A stretch of 33,851 nt of DNA from UBA7672 sp038326205 (GCA_038326205.1 JBBQJV010000042.1:1-33851); one strand, 5' to 3'; shown: positions 1-8,838, counted from the first letter of the stretch. The notes: generated from the sequence alone by a model not told the origin. Numbers and translations: made by a program.

Positions 1-1203
1 ATCCCGCCAACGAAGGAGATCGGCGCCACGGGCGAGACGGTGACCATCGATGGCGTAAAGCTGGTGTTCCAGTTCACGCCGGGCACCGAAGCGCCGGCGG
101 AAATGAACATCGATTTCCCCGACTGGAAGATCGTCGACATGGCCGAAAATGCCAATGCGACGCAGCACAACATCCTCACCCCGCGCGGCGCCGTGGTGCG
201 AGACGCGAAAGTGTGGGCGGAGGGCCTCACGAAATCGCTTCGCATGTTTGGCGACAGCGACGTGCTTATCACCAGCCATGGCTGGCCCCGCTTCGGCAAC
301 GCGACCATCCGCGATTATCTTGGCAAGCACCGCGACGCCTACGCCTTCCTGCACGACCAGACCGTTCGCCTGATGAACCAGGGCCTGAATGGCGACGAGA
401 TTGCAGCCAAGTTGAAGCTGCCGGCGGAGCTGGAAAACGAATGGTATGACCGCCCCTATTACGGCTCGCTGAGTTTCAACGCGCGCGCGGTCTACCAGTT
501 CTACATGGGCTGGTATGATGCCAACCCCTCCAACCTCGCACCGATGCCGCCGGTCGAGACCGGCAAGCGCTATGTCGAGGCGATGGGCGGCGCTGCGCAC
601 GTCTACACGCTGGCGCAGGCCTCCTACGACAAGGGCGACTACGCATGGGCGGCCGAACTGCTCAACCATGTCGTGATGGCGGACAACACGAACGCTGCCG
701 CCAAAGACCTGCTGGCGCGCTGCTACGACCAGCTCGGCTGGCAGGCGGAGCCTTCCACCTGGCGCAATATCTATCTCACCGGCGCGAAGGAGCTGCGCGA
801 TGGCGTAGGACCGCCGCGCGGCACGCCGGCGTCACAGATGGCCTCGCTTGCCAACCTGCCGATCGGCCAGTTGATCGACCTGCTTTCGGTGCGGCTAAGC
901 CCGGAGAAATCAGCAGGCCAGAGCGCCAAGCTCGCCTTCGTCCTGAGCGACAGCAACGAACGCACCTACATCACCATCGCCAATGGCGTGCTGGTGCATG
1001 AGGAGATCGCGGCGCCCGGCCCGGTCGATGCAACGCTGACCCTGACGCGCGCGGATTTCCTCGGCGGCATCTTCGGCGGCCAGCCCCTGCCCCCGAAGAT
1101 CGCAAGCGGAGCTGCAAAGCTGGAAGGGAATCCGCAGGCAATGCTGAAACTTGGCCAATGGATGGACCTGCCGAACCCGGTATTTCCGATCGTGTCGCGA
1201 TAA
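1..1203 (+). CDS. Alkyl/aryl sulfatase (SdsA/BDS1 type), 3' part
   Basis: The reading frame is open from the first base and runs to TAA at 1201-1203, so the N-terminal half of the gene lies outside the window. The visible 400 residues match the second half of metallo-beta-lactamase-fold alkyl sulfatases, which hydrolyse alkyl sulfate esters such as SDS using two zinc ions. Metal-site motifs are visible: an acidic/His stretch (ENANATQHN, near 150-176) followed by RGAVVRD, and later TSHGWPRFG (near 273-300). The alkyl-sulfatase dimerisation domain follows, with YYGSLSFNARAVYQFYMGWYD and paired TPR-like helices. The last ~120 residues resemble the SCP2-like C-terminal domain that holds the hydrophobic substrate tail. 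Whether it has a signal peptide cannot be seen. A hairpin follows the stop. The family call is strong; the exact substrate is inferred. Confidence 0.88.
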   Translation: MPPTKEIGATGETVTIDGVKLVFQFTPGTEAPAEMNIDFPDWKIVDMAENANATQHNILTPRGAVVRDAKVWAEGLTKSLRMFGDSDVLITSHGWPRFGNATIRDYLGKHRDAYAFLHDQTVRLMNQGLNGDEIAAKLKLPAELENEWYDRPYYGSLSFNARAVYQFYMGWYDANPSNLAPMPPVETGKRYVEAMGGAAHVYTLAQASYDKGDYAWAAELLNHVVMADNTNAAAKDLLARCYDQLGWQAEPSTWRNIYLTGAKELRDGVGPPRGTPASQMASLANLPIGQLIDLLSVRLSPEKSAGQSAKLAFVLSDSNERTYITIANGVLVHEEIAAPGPVDATLTLTRADFLGGIFGGQPLPPKIASGAAKLEGNPQAMLKLGQWMDLPNPVFPIVSR

Positions 1204-1205
1204 GA

Positions 1206-1245
1206 GCCCGCCCACAAAACAAGCCGGCGGGCCTCTCCTTCTGTG
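1206..1245 (+). terminator. Probable terminator between the convergent sulfatase and GST genes
   Basis: A perfect 7-bp stem (GCCCGCC at 1206-1212, GGCGGGC at 1226-1232) starts 2 nt after the sulfatase stop and is followed by a pyrimidine-rich run (CTCTCCTTCT). A second imperfect stem, GGCCTCTC against GAGAGGGGCC, overlaps it at about 1229-1256. It sits between two convergent genes, so it could serve both strands. The T-run is weak, so this is a moderate call. Confidence 0.45.
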
Positions 1246-1315
1246 TGAGAGGGGCCGCCGCATGGCTTGCAGTCTGGCTCGCCGGTTCTGTTGCCGGCTT
1301 CGGGGAGCGGCTGTC

Positions 1316-2056
1316 TTACGCAGCCTGTTTTGTCGCAGAGATCCCGGCGTCCCATTCGAACTCGGGATAGAACCGATCCATCATCCGCGAGACGTAAGCG
1401 ACCAGGCGCAGGTGGCTGATAGCGGCGTCGCGCACGGGCGTATCGAAGAACGGCGTCATCGCACCTGCGAGCGTCGCGAAGATGAAAGCGTCGGCGCCGC
1501 ACGGTTCATCGCGCATGAGACACAATTTGTCGCCGATGAACACATCCAGCGCATCGAGCGAGCGTCCCGCCAGCATCACGATCTCGTCTTCGGTGTGGCG
1601 GGCGATGCCCCGCGCGAGGAAGCCCGCACGAACCCGCTCCAGCACATCCTTGATGATCGCCCCGCGCTGTTCGTCCGGCGCGCCATTGAAGAACTGCGCC
1701 GGGCCCTTCTCGAAGTTGGCCGGAACGAGCCAGCGGAAATAGACAAACGCCGGCGCCAGCTCGCGGTCGATCATCAGCTCGACTGCCAGCGCCGTTGCGC
1801 GTTCCACCGGCGAGAGGCCCGCGTCGAAGTCTATGCCGTGCTCGCGCTCGAGATGCATGCGGATGAAGGTGCTGTCGCCGATCAGCCGGCCGCCATCATC
1901 GATGAAGGGAAGTTGCCCCTTGGGCGCTTGCGCGGGATTGGCTGGGCGCTTCTCGTAGGCGAGACCCGCCATGCGCAGATGCACCTCGGTCTTCGTCCCA
2001 TAGGGGCTGACTTCTGGAAGGCCGAAATTGGGACCGAAGCCGGAAAGCGTGATCAT
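1316..2056 (-). CDS. Glutathione S-transferase-like protein
   Basis: 246 aa from the ATG at 2056. This start is chosen because GGAGAT lies 6-7 nt upstream; a longer in-frame extension to 2149 would run through the palindromic operator and lacks a ribosome site. The N-terminus has a thioredoxin-fold GST domain: SPYGTKTEVHLRMAGLAYE, then KGQLPFIDDGG and IGDSTFI, the usual cis-Pro and 'ES/DS' glutathione-contact region. An all-helical C-terminal half follows. The SPYG start in place of CPxC and the overall pattern resemble the Fax/metaxin-like GST subgroup, whose substrates are mostly unknown. The gene is divergent from a WYL/YafY-type regulator at 2164 and shares a short promoter region with it, so it is the likely target of that regulator (inference). 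Confidence 0.85.
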   Translation of the reverse strand: MITLSGFGPNFGLPEVSPYGTKTEVHLRMAGLAYEKRPANPAQAPKGQLPFIDDGGRLIGDSTFIRMHLEREHGIDFDAGLSPVERATALAVELMIDRELAPAFVYFRWLVPANFEKGPAQFFNGAPDEQRGAIIKDVLERVRAGFLARGIARHTEDEIVMLAGRSLDALDVFIGDKLCLMRDEPCGADAFIFATLAGAMTPFFDTPVRDAAISHLRLVAYVSRMMDRFYPEFEWDAGISATKQAA

Positions 2057-2121
2057 CGGTTTATCTCCTTCGCTACCCGGCTTGACCTGTTCAAGCCTGA
2101 TGACACATACCTGCCAGACCG

Positions 2122-2145
2122 CTGCTGACAGCATATTGTCAGCAG
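2122..2145. promoter_or_regulatory. Palindromic operator between GST and WYL regulator
   Basis: A perfect inverted repeat with 9-bp arms (CTGCTGACA and TGTCAGCAG) around a 6-bp centre (GCATAT) lies in the 107-bp divergent promoter region. It ends 18 bp before the regulator's ATG. Its position and symmetry fit a dimeric DeoR/YafY-type HTH binding site, so the regulator probably controls itself and the GST gene. The link to this protein is inference; the palindrome is read directly. Confidence 0.6.
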
Positions 2146-2163
2146 ACATCGGAAGGCGAAAAC

Positions 2164-2886
2164 ATGCGGAAAGCGGACCGTCTTTTCGAGATCATCCAGA
2201 TCCTGCGGCGCTCGAAAAAGCCGATCACGGCGGACGCAATGGCAGCAGAACTGGAGACGTCCAAACGTTCCGTCTATCGCGACATCGCAGCGCTGCTTGC
2301 CCAGCGGATACCCATCCGTGGCGAAGCGGGCATCGGTTATGTGCTCGACAAGGGCCTCGACATGCCGCCGCTGATGCTGACCACCGACGAGATCGAGGCG
2401 GCGGTGCTGGGCGCACAGTGGGTGATCAATCGCGGCGATCCGCAATTGTCGAAGGCTGCGCAAGACCTGCTGGCGAAGATCGAGGCGAGCATTCCCGAAC
2501 GCCTGCGTCCCTACATCGACGATCCTGCCCATGGTGTCGTGCCGGTGCGTGACCGCTCGACAGACGCGATTGATCTCGGCGTGGTGCGCGGCGCGATCAA
2601 CAACTCGCGCAAGATGAAGCTGGAGTATCGCGACGTTGAGGGCCGGCCGAGCGAGCGCGTGATCTGGCCAATCATCCTGGGCTATTATGAAACGACGCGC
2701 ATCATCTGCGCCTGGTGCGAGACGCGAAAGGATTTCCGCTCGTTCCGGTCTGACCGCGTGGTCACCGCCACCGTGCTGGATGAGCGCTTTCTGGAACGGC
2801 CATCATCGCTGCGCGTGAAATGGCGGAAAGCGATGGAGGCCGAATGGAAGCGCCGCAAGGCCGACGCGGAAACGCGCGGCGACTGA
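2164..2886 (+). CDS. YafY-type HTH/WYL-domain transcriptional regulator
   Basis: 240 aa, starting at ATG 2164. Residues 1-60 form a DeoR-like winged helix-turn-helix (RADRLF..IQILRR, then ITADAMAAELETSKRSVYRDI). The middle carries a linker. From about residue 135 there is a WYL domain with the typical IWPIILGYYETTRIICAWCE and FRSFRSDRV signature; such domains sense small ligands, often nucleic-acid-derived or metabolic. The length is normal for the family. It is transcribed away from the GST gene across a shared operator, which fits the common arrangement in which a YafY-type repressor governs a divergent enzyme gene. The ligand is unknown. Confidence 0.93.
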   Translation: MRKADRLFEIIQILRRSKKPITADAMAAELETSKRSVYRDIAALLAQRIPIRGEAGIGYVLDKGLDMPPLMLTTDEIEAAVLGAQWVINRGDPQLSKAAQDLLAKIEASIPERLRPYIDDPAHGVVPVRDRSTDAIDLGVVRGAINNSRKMKLEYRDVEGRPSERVIWPIILGYYETTRIICAWCETRKDFRSFRSDRVVTATVLDERFLERPSSLRVKWRKAMEAEWKRRKADAETRGD

Positions 2887-2913
2887 GGACGCTCCAACCC
2901 CAATTACCTCCAC

Positions 2914-2949
2914 CGAAAAAGAAGACGCCGACCCCGTGAGGGATCGGCG
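2914..2949 (-). terminator. Rho-independent terminator of the TonB receptor gene
   Basis: A GC-rich hairpin (CGCCGA at 2926-2931 pairs with TCGGCG at 2944-2949; inner CCC/GGG with a bulge, loop GTGA) is followed on the minus strand by TCTTCTTTTTC. It lies 46 bp beyond the stop of the receptor gene at 2996. It could also end transcription of the convergent regulator, though the T-run favours the minus strand. Confidence 0.65.
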
Positions 2950-2995
2950 CCAGGTGTCCAATTGCGGGAGCACCGCCATTGGGAAGTCCGAAAGT

Positions 2996-5920
2996 CTAGA
3001 ACCGGATCTGCAGTTCCACACCGTACGTACGGGGCGGACGCAGCGTTTCACCGACCTGGTAGCAGGACTGAGCCGGAGCTGAGCCGAACCCAGGCGTGGT
3101 GCCGGGAGTGGTGAAGCACTCTTGCGGCGCGACATAACGAGAAGGCGTCGTCCCCGTCGCCGGGGCGACAGTGGATGTCGAAGCTGTCTCCACCAGGCCC
3201 GCGCCGCGGTTGTCGTAAACGATCTGGTCGAACATGTTACGCACAAACCCGATCAGGCTGATGTTGCCGTCGGCGCTCGTCCACGTCACGCGACCGTCCG
3301 TCTGATCCCAGGCCGGGATCTCGGTGTAGCTGCGGTTGAAGATCGAGCTGTAGGCGGTGTCCTGCCAGAAGTAGCTGAGCGAGCCGTCGATTTTGGCGCC
3401 GTCTTCCAGATCCCACGTATACGTCCCGTTGAGCGCAATCTTGTTCTTCGGGCTGAAGGGAAGGATGTTGCCATTCAGGTTCTGGCCCTGAACTCCGTGA
3501 CACGTGGTGGCAGGCGTAACCACAAACGGAGGCGGGGGGTTGGTGCAATTAGCGGCAGCGCCAAGCGGTTGCGCCCCCTCACCCAGAGCAAACGGGTCAA
3601 GGTTGTGGACCAGAGACGGTGAGTCACCGATCTCCGGGTTCGTATAACCGTAGTTGAACAGGAAGCGGAGGTTATCCGTCGGATACCAGATCGTCTCAAG
3701 CTCGAAGCCTGTTGTCTTGGTATTCGGGAGGTTGACATAGGACGAGTACGGGGCCGGGCGCGGCAGCGGACCCGCACCGTCCGGATCGTCTGGCACGATG
3801 GTGTTCGAGACCTGATACCCTTGGTAATCGTAGTAGAACGCAGTTGCGTTCGTGGTCAGGTTCCATTCCGGCCATTCGCGCTTGAAACCAAGTTCGACGG
3901 CATCGACGAGTTCCTTGTCCGTGTACGGGGTAGAGACCATCGTACAGAAGGTCGCGGCGCAGCCCAGACCGCCAGGCTTGTAGCCACGGTTGTATTTTGC
4001 GTAGATCAACGTGTCGTCATCTGGCGTCCAATCGACCCCAAGTACCCCGGTTACCTCTTCCCACGAAGCTTCGAGGTCGCGGTAGGCGTTGCCGAATTGG
4101 TCCGTGTAGACGCCGTACCGCGTCTTGTCGGCAGAGTTCCCGGTCGGACAGGAAGCACCGGCGCCGTTGGCAACAGTCTCATTGGTATTGGTCACACCCA
4201 CGCCGGCTGATCCGCACGGATTTGCTGCGGAGACCGTGCTTGGATCTGGTCCACCCAGCGTTCCCGTGACGTCGACCCTCGTGATCCCGGCAGGATACAG
4301 GCCGAAGAGAGCTGCAATAATTTGGTGGTTGATGACCCTCGAATATTCGCGGGTGTCCGAGGTATCGCTCGACCAGCGCAAGCCAGCTGTAAACTTCAGC
4401 TGGTCATTGAGCTGGTAGTCAGTCTGCAAGAACGCGCCGTAGGCATTGTTCAGGCCCTGGTTGTTGGTCCGGAACATCAACGAAGCACCGGGGATGGGCG
4501 CGCCTGAGCCGATAGTCCTGCCAGTGTTGCTGGCCTGAATCGTCGTATACTCAGGTTGAGGCGTCAAACTGAAAATTGGGCCACCCGGATCATGGATTTG
4601 CGAAACGAAGATGATCTGGTTGTAGTTCTCCTGATACTGATAGATGCCGCTGGTGAGCTGCAAGGGGCCGTCCCAGGTCGAGATCAAGTTCAGTTCGTTG
4701 GAGTACCAGCTGCGGTTCTCGTTATAATCGGACACGCGCTCGGTATAGTAGGTGCGCCCCGGCGCTAGGCAGGCGGCGCTTCCGCAGACGAAGCTCTTGA
4801 CGGCTGTGCCATCCTGATCCTGCTGCAGGTTGTAGTGGTACCAGACGTAGCCTCCGAGGTATTTCACATCGAAGCCAGGCGCATGATAGACGGCCTCGAC
4901 CGCAAGCTCCGAAGTCGGCGCCAAATACGCGAAGTTGGTGAAATCGGTGTTGAAGCCGTTCCGGTCAGTAAGCGAAGGGTTCGTGGCCTGCGTACCGGTC
5001 TGAACCCGGGCAGGGTCGGATAGCCCGAACCATCCGTTTGGACCAAGGTCGGCTGTCGAGTTGAAGAAGCGCGTGTTGTAGTCGTAAGGCGCGTCAACAC
5101 CTGTGCGGGCACCCGGCGCGCCCAACCGTTGATCCCAGCCGAGACTACCGGCGCGGATCCAAAGATCGAGATCCTCACCAACATCGAACTCGAGCTGACC
5201 TTCGTAGTACACGTCGTCGCGCCGACCGCCTTCAGACTCAAGACCGGAGTAGTTGGTCAGATATCCTTCGTTCTGGGCCTGGCGTGAATAGCCGAAGCGA
5301 TAACGAGCCCAGTCCGTGATCGGGCCGGCAACCGTGGCCGCAACACCGAGCTGGCCGAAATTGCCGGCGTTCATGTTCATCTGGCCTTCGAACTCTTCCG
5401 TCGGCCGCTTGGTGATGACGTTCAGCGCGCCGCCGATCGAGTCGCGTCCGTACAACGTACCCTGCGGGCCGCGCACGACCTCGACACGGTCCACGAAGAT
5501 AGGTTCGCGGCTGGCCGGGATGGCGGACGAGAAGTAGACGCCGTCGACATAGTTCGAGATACCGGAGCGGATCCCGAAGTTGTTCGACGTACGCGTGACA
5601 CCGCGCATGCCGAGACGGTCGCTGGCAGTCGAATACGAAAGGCCGGGTGCGAAGTTCGTGTAGTCTTGGACTGTCGTCAGGCCGATCTCGTCACGCAGTT
5701 CGGACGTGATGGCGGTAACGGCAACGGCGATGTCCTGGACCGACTCTTCCCGCTTGTTGGCCGTGATGATGACGACGTCACGTTCCGCGCGGTTCGTCCC
5801 CTGACCTTCGCCCGCCTGGGGCGCTGTCTGGGGTCCTGATTCCCCTTGTTGGGCAAAGGCTGGCATCGCAATGCCGAGCGCCAACAGGCTCACTAATGAA
5901 ATACGTTTAAACTGCGCCAT
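2996..5920 (-). CDS. TonB-dependent outer-membrane receptor
   Basis: 974 aa. The start at 5920 is supported by GGGAGGA about 10 nt upstream and by a signal peptide of ~23 residues ending AFA-QQ. After a short Gln/Glu-rich linker, the segment VVIITANKREESVQDIAVAVTAI begins the plug domain (about 50-165), which includes LGMRGVTRTSNNFGIRSG and VEVVRGPQGTLYGRDSIGGALNVITKRP. The remainder is a 22-strand-type beta-barrel ending in an aromatic residue (ELQIRF), as outer-membrane porins do. It imports a ligand through the outer membrane using TonB/ExbBD energy. No substrate can be read from the sequence. It stands alone behind a 446-bp leader, with no FecIR pair beside it. Neighbouring alkyl sulfatase and TPR genes give only a weak hint about cargo. 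Confidence 0.96.
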   Translation of the reverse strand: MAQFKRISLVSLLALGIAMPAFAQQGESGPQTAPQAGEGQGTNRAERDVVIITANKREESVQDIAVAVTAITSELRDEIGLTTVQDYTNFAPGLSYSTASDRLGMRGVTRTSNNFGIRSGISNYVDGVYFSSAIPASREPIFVDRVEVVRGPQGTLYGRDSIGGALNVITKRPTEEFEGQMNMNAGNFGQLGVAATVAGPITDWARYRFGYSRQAQNEGYLTNYSGLESEGGRRDDVYYEGQLEFDVGEDLDLWIRAGSLGWDQRLGAPGARTGVDAPYDYNTRFFNSTADLGPNGWFGLSDPARVQTGTQATNPSLTDRNGFNTDFTNFAYLAPTSELAVEAVYHAPGFDVKYLGGYVWYHYNLQQDQDGTAVKSFVCGSAACLAPGRTYYTERVSDYNENRSWYSNELNLISTWDGPLQLTSGIYQYQENYNQIIFVSQIHDPGGPIFSLTPQPEYTTIQASNTGRTIGSGAPIPGASLMFRTNNQGLNNAYGAFLQTDYQLNDQLKFTAGLRWSSDTSDTREYSRVINHQIIAALFGLYPAGITRVDVTGTLGGPDPSTVSAANPCGSAGVGVTNTNETVANGAGASCPTGNSADKTRYGVYTDQFGNAYRDLEASWEEVTGVLGVDWTPDDDTLIYAKYNRGYKPGGLGCAATFCTMVSTPYTDKELVDAVELGFKREWPEWNLTTNATAFYYDYQGYQVSNTIVPDDPDGAGPLPRPAPYSSYVNLPNTKTTGFELETIWYPTDNLRFLFNYGYTNPEIGDSPSLVHNLDPFALGEGAQPLGAAANCTNPPPPFVVTPATTCHGVQGQNLNGNILPFSPKNKIALNGTYTWDLEDGAKIDGSLSYFWQDTAYSSIFNRSYTEIPAWDQTDGRVTWTSADGNISLIGFVRNMFDQIVYDNRGAGLVETASTSTVAPATGTTPSRYVAPQECFTTPGTTPGFGSAPAQSCYQVGETLRPPRTYGVELQIRF

Positions 5921-6366
5921 TCGACGCGTCCTCCCTGGCAGCGATCCTCCCGAGACGTCCTGTCTTTAAGTCTATGACGCCTGCGCGAGCCTGATCTCTT
6001 AGCGCTCTCGCAGTCGTGACCTTTCAAGACACCGTCCCTGCGCGTCAACGGTGCCGCTAGGGAAGGATATCGCTAGGTAAAATCGTATGTGTCTTCAATG
6101 CACTCCGCACTGCAGCACAGCTAACGAGCCGGTAATTCCGTTGCGGCATCACGTATGCGTCAATGACATTTATCACGTCAGACGCTACGGCAGTCACGAC
6201 AGCGTTACCGCGCACGTAAGGTGGATTCGACCGGGACATGCGTCCAGAATTTTGCACTGCAGCGTGGTATTTTCGTGCATCACGCGGAATATATTTTCAT
6301 TTCCGCACGTATTTGGGGCTTCGGCGCAACAATCGTGCCCGCGAAACCCTGCGAGGTCTTAACGCC
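5921..6366 (-). other. Long gene-free leader upstream of the TonB receptor
   Basis: 446 bp without a supportable gene. It separates the TPR gene end (6367) from the receptor start (5920). It is locally AT-richer than the flanks. I see an inverted repeat GCGGAA/TTCCGC at 6284-6306 that could end the TPR transcript, and a pair GCGTC (6158-6162) and GACGC (6180-6184) flanking TGAC/GTCA half-sites, a possible operator. No cobalamin or other riboswitch consensus that I can recognise. Confidence 0.4.
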
Positions 6367-8109
6367 TCAAATGGCCTCGACGGTGATGCTGTCAAAGTCC
6401 CCGCGCCAAAGTTTTTGCGCTTCAGCCAAGGTCGCAGCGCCTTCCGCAGCGCGCCCCTGCGCAAGCTGCGCCTTCGCGAGGATCCAGAGCGCCAGCGGAT
6501 CATGCTTCCATCCGGCGAGTGAGGTTGTGGCTTCCGACTCGGCTCTCGCCAACTCACCAGCCTTGAGATAGGCGGCGGCCAGCGAGCGGCGCAGCGGATA
6601 CCACCAGGTCGGCGGATCCATGAACGTGCCGAACTCCTTCTCCTGCAGGGCCGCTCCCGCGCTGAAGCGGTCGATGGCCGCACGCGTGTTGCCCTCCGCC
6701 ATCGCAAGACGGCCTTCGAGCACAGCCAGCGCGATCTTTCCTTCGGCGTCATCGCCCACGACCTTGCGCAGCTTGTCCCGCTCGCTCCGCGCTCTCGCTG
6801 CGTCGCCCTTCTGTAGGAACGCCTCGCCACGACCATACGCCTGGTAGATGCGGAAATAGTCGCTGTCGCGGGTGCTGCCAGGAAGCGCGAGCATCTGGTC
6901 CGGCGCATACCGCGCGAGCGCCACGTAGGTACGCGGCGTCGGATCGCGGCTCATCTTCTCCCGGTCCGGCGGATAGGCCTTCCTCGCGTGCTCGGCAAAG
7001 CGCAGCGCCAGCGGGCCATCGCCGGACATCATCGCGCCCGCAAGCCCGAATGCGAGATTGTGCCCGTAATACATGGGCAGCCTGAAGTCCTTCAACATCG
7101 GCGGACGCGGATCGCCGCCACCCGCAATCCACGTCGCGTCCATCGCGATCGCCCGTGCATTCACCACAGCCGCTTCGTGATAGAGCCCTGACCGGAAGAA
7201 CGTATGCCCCGGCATGTGAACAAGATGGCTAGCGGCGGGCGCAAGTGCGCCAAGGCGCTTGGCAAAGGGAAGCGCGTCTTCAGCGCGATCGTCGAATTCG
7301 GTGGCGTGGATATAATAATGGATCGCCCCGGTGTCGTTCGGGTGGTCCTTCAGTACGGTCTCCAGCAGCACGAGCGCTGACGCCAGATCAGCCGTCTTCT
7401 CCTCGCGCTTGACCATCATAAGACTATGAGCCGCAAGCACGGTCAGCTCCGTCGTGTCCGGATAATCCGCCGCGATCCTAACCAGCGTGTGCGCGAAAGC
7501 GCTCGCTTTCGTCACGTCTTCCGCGCTCGCGCCATCTTCTGCGGGCTTCTTGCTGGCGACTTTCTTCCCATTCGCAACCGGCGCCGGAGCCGCATAGCGA
7601 GCCACCATCGCATCGGCGAGACGGCGCGCCAGATCATCGCCCGGCTTGACCAGCGATTGCGCGCGCGTCGCCGCCGCAAGTGCAAGCTGGCGCTCGTCGT
7701 CCTCAATGCCGTAATTCAGCGTCGGCCCCAGCGCCCACGCTTCGCCCCACGAACAAAGCGAACAGGCGGGATCGAGTTCAACCGACCGCTTCATCGCCGC
7801 CTTGACGTCCTGATGGTAGAAAGCGTGGCTGAGCGCGAGGCCGTAATTGAACCAGTGCTGCGCCTCGGCATTGGTCGTGTCGACCTTGAACCCGCCCGTC
7901 CCCATGCCCTCGGAGAGCCTGATGTCCGGCGCGATGTTCTCGAGCCCCAGTGCCTCGGCCGAGCAGAGCGCATTGATCGCCAGAAGTGTGTCCGCCGTGA
8001 TCTCGGCGGCCGGCGTCAACGTTGCGACCGGCGGCACGGCCGCCGGCCCGCCAAAGCTCGCGCAGGCAGCCAGGTTCGTGGCCACGATCAGGGCGATGGA
8101 TCTGCGCAT
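6367..8109 (-). CDS. TPR-containing lipoprotein
   Basis: 580 aa from the ATG at 8109. This start is preferred over an upstream extension because it begins a lipoprotein signal (RRSIALIVATNLAAC, lipobox LAAC, Cys at residue 15) and has CGGAGC about 9 nt before it. After the leader the protein is almost wholly helical and made of degenerate tetratricopeptide repeats. Recognisable stretches are WFNYGLALSHAFYHQDVKAA, a CSLC pair near residue 118 inside DPACSLCSWGEAW, HMPGHTFFRSGLYHEAA, and repeat-like C-terminal helices. A Lys/Ala-rich insert lies near residues 175-200. TPR proteins scaffold protein contacts; this one would act anchored to a membrane on the periplasmic side. Bacterial relatives of this length are mostly unassigned. 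No operon partner is visible. Confidence 0.82.
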   Translation of the reverse strand: MRRSIALIVATNLAACASFGGPAAVPPVATLTPAAEITADTLLAINALCSAEALGLENIAPDIRLSEGMGTGGFKVDTTNAEAQHWFNYGLALSHAFYHQDVKAAMKRSVELDPACSLCSWGEAWALGPTLNYGIEDDERQLALAAATRAQSLVKPGDDLARRLADAMVARYAAPAPVANGKKVASKKPAEDGASAEDVTKASAFAHTLVRIAADYPDTTELTVLAAHSLMMVKREEKTADLASALVLLETVLKDHPNDTGAIHYYIHATEFDDRAEDALPFAKRLGALAPAASHLVHMPGHTFFRSGLYHEAAVVNARAIAMDATWIAGGGDPRPPMLKDFRLPMYYGHNLAFGLAGAMMSGDGPLALRFAEHARKAYPPDREKMSRDPTPRTYVALARYAPDQMLALPGSTRDSDYFRIYQAYGRGEAFLQKGDAARARSERDKLRKVVGDDAEGKIALAVLEGRLAMAEGNTRAAIDRFSAGAALQEKEFGTFMDPPTWWYPLRRSLAAAYLKAGELARAESEATTSLAGWKHDPLALWILAKAQLAQGRAAEGAATLAEAQKLWRGDFDSITVEAI

Positions 8110-8139
8110 CAAGTGCTCCGTGATTTGGCGAGAAACTAG

Positions 8140-8576
8140 AGGGATAAACGCCGCGGCGGAAGCCTGCCCCGTCCCATCGCCCGGCCCACACCGCGCGATA
8201 CGCCCTCGCTGTGGCAGCGCGCGAACGCGATGTTCGGCGTGATGACAGAAAAAGCTCACACCATCGCCGACCTCGCTTTACGCCATCATATCTCGCGCGA
8301 GGAGCGCCGCGAGATCCGGATCCGCCTCAGGCCGGTCGAGAACCGCACGCCGCAAATAATCCGGGGAAATGGCGTTGCGCATTCAAGATGATGCGCCGGG
8401 TACATCCCGAAGGCGATGACAGGCCCCCATCGAAAAAGCCCCAACGCGCCATCCGCCGCATCGCACGTTTCGTCGCAGGTATGCCACGCGAAGCCCTCGA
8501 CCCGCTCGAACCGATCCGGGCCTTCGTCGCCGCGCGCCTCCCCGACTTCGATGGGCCCCAGCCAGAGCGGGAATAG
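8140..8576 (+). pseudogene. Two-frame remnant of a hypothetical alphaproteobacterial gene
   Basis: Two coding-like pieces lie in different frames. The first (frame of ATG 8230, open back to 8140) reads TPSLWQRANAMFGVMTEK, then IADLALRHHISREERREIRI, ending at TGA 8389-8391. The second, in another frame to the stop at 8574-8576, reads RAIRRIARFVAGMPREALDP and ends QPERE. Both halves have the Arg-rich helical look of one type of hypothetical protein I associate with Hyphomonadaceae, normally longer, so the middle appears deleted and the frame lost. The first piece alone (8230-8391, 53 aa) could still be a small ORF. No function is known. This is a pattern-based call and needs a homology search. 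Confidence 0.4.
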
Positions 8577-8675
8577 CGCTCACCACAAATGCCCGATCAC
8601 AAATCGCGCGAGCCCAAGCCCGCGTGATCACAAACCCATGCAAGAAAGTTCGAATACATGACCAACACCCCCACC

Positions 8676-8805
8676 CGTCATTTCGGGCGGAGGCGCGTTT
8701 GCGCCGGAGACCCGGAACCCAAACCATTGGCCGAGACCGCAGCACTTGGTGTCCGTTGCTACCGGGTTCCTGCTCTACGCGCTGCGCGTTTCTGGCGGAA
8801 TGACA
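8676..8805. repeat. Alphaproteobacterial REP-like palindromic element
   Basis: The segment begins CGTCATTTCGGGCGG and ends GGCGGAATGACA, with matching inner blocks (CCCGGAACCC on the left, CCGGGTTCC on the right, and GCGCG-rich arms). This makes one long imperfect inverted repeat. The GTCATT(C/T)CGG...GGAATGAC ends and the 'G(G/A)AACCC' inner block are the style of dispersed intergenic repeats in many alphaproteobacteria. It lies between a broken gene and the folA end and may form a large hairpin that ends the folA transcript. Confidence 0.6.
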
Positions 8806-8838
8806 GTGAAAGAAATGGACAGATGCTCGCGCCTTCGA

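Noticed and set aside
1151..2128. 325-aa plus-strand ORF over the GST gene
   Set aside because: It is antisense to a clear GST gene; composition is Arg-rich with no family motifs.
8383..8745. 120-aa minus-strand ORF
   Set aside because: It is Arg/Trp-rich, overlaps the repeat and the remnant gene, and has no motif.
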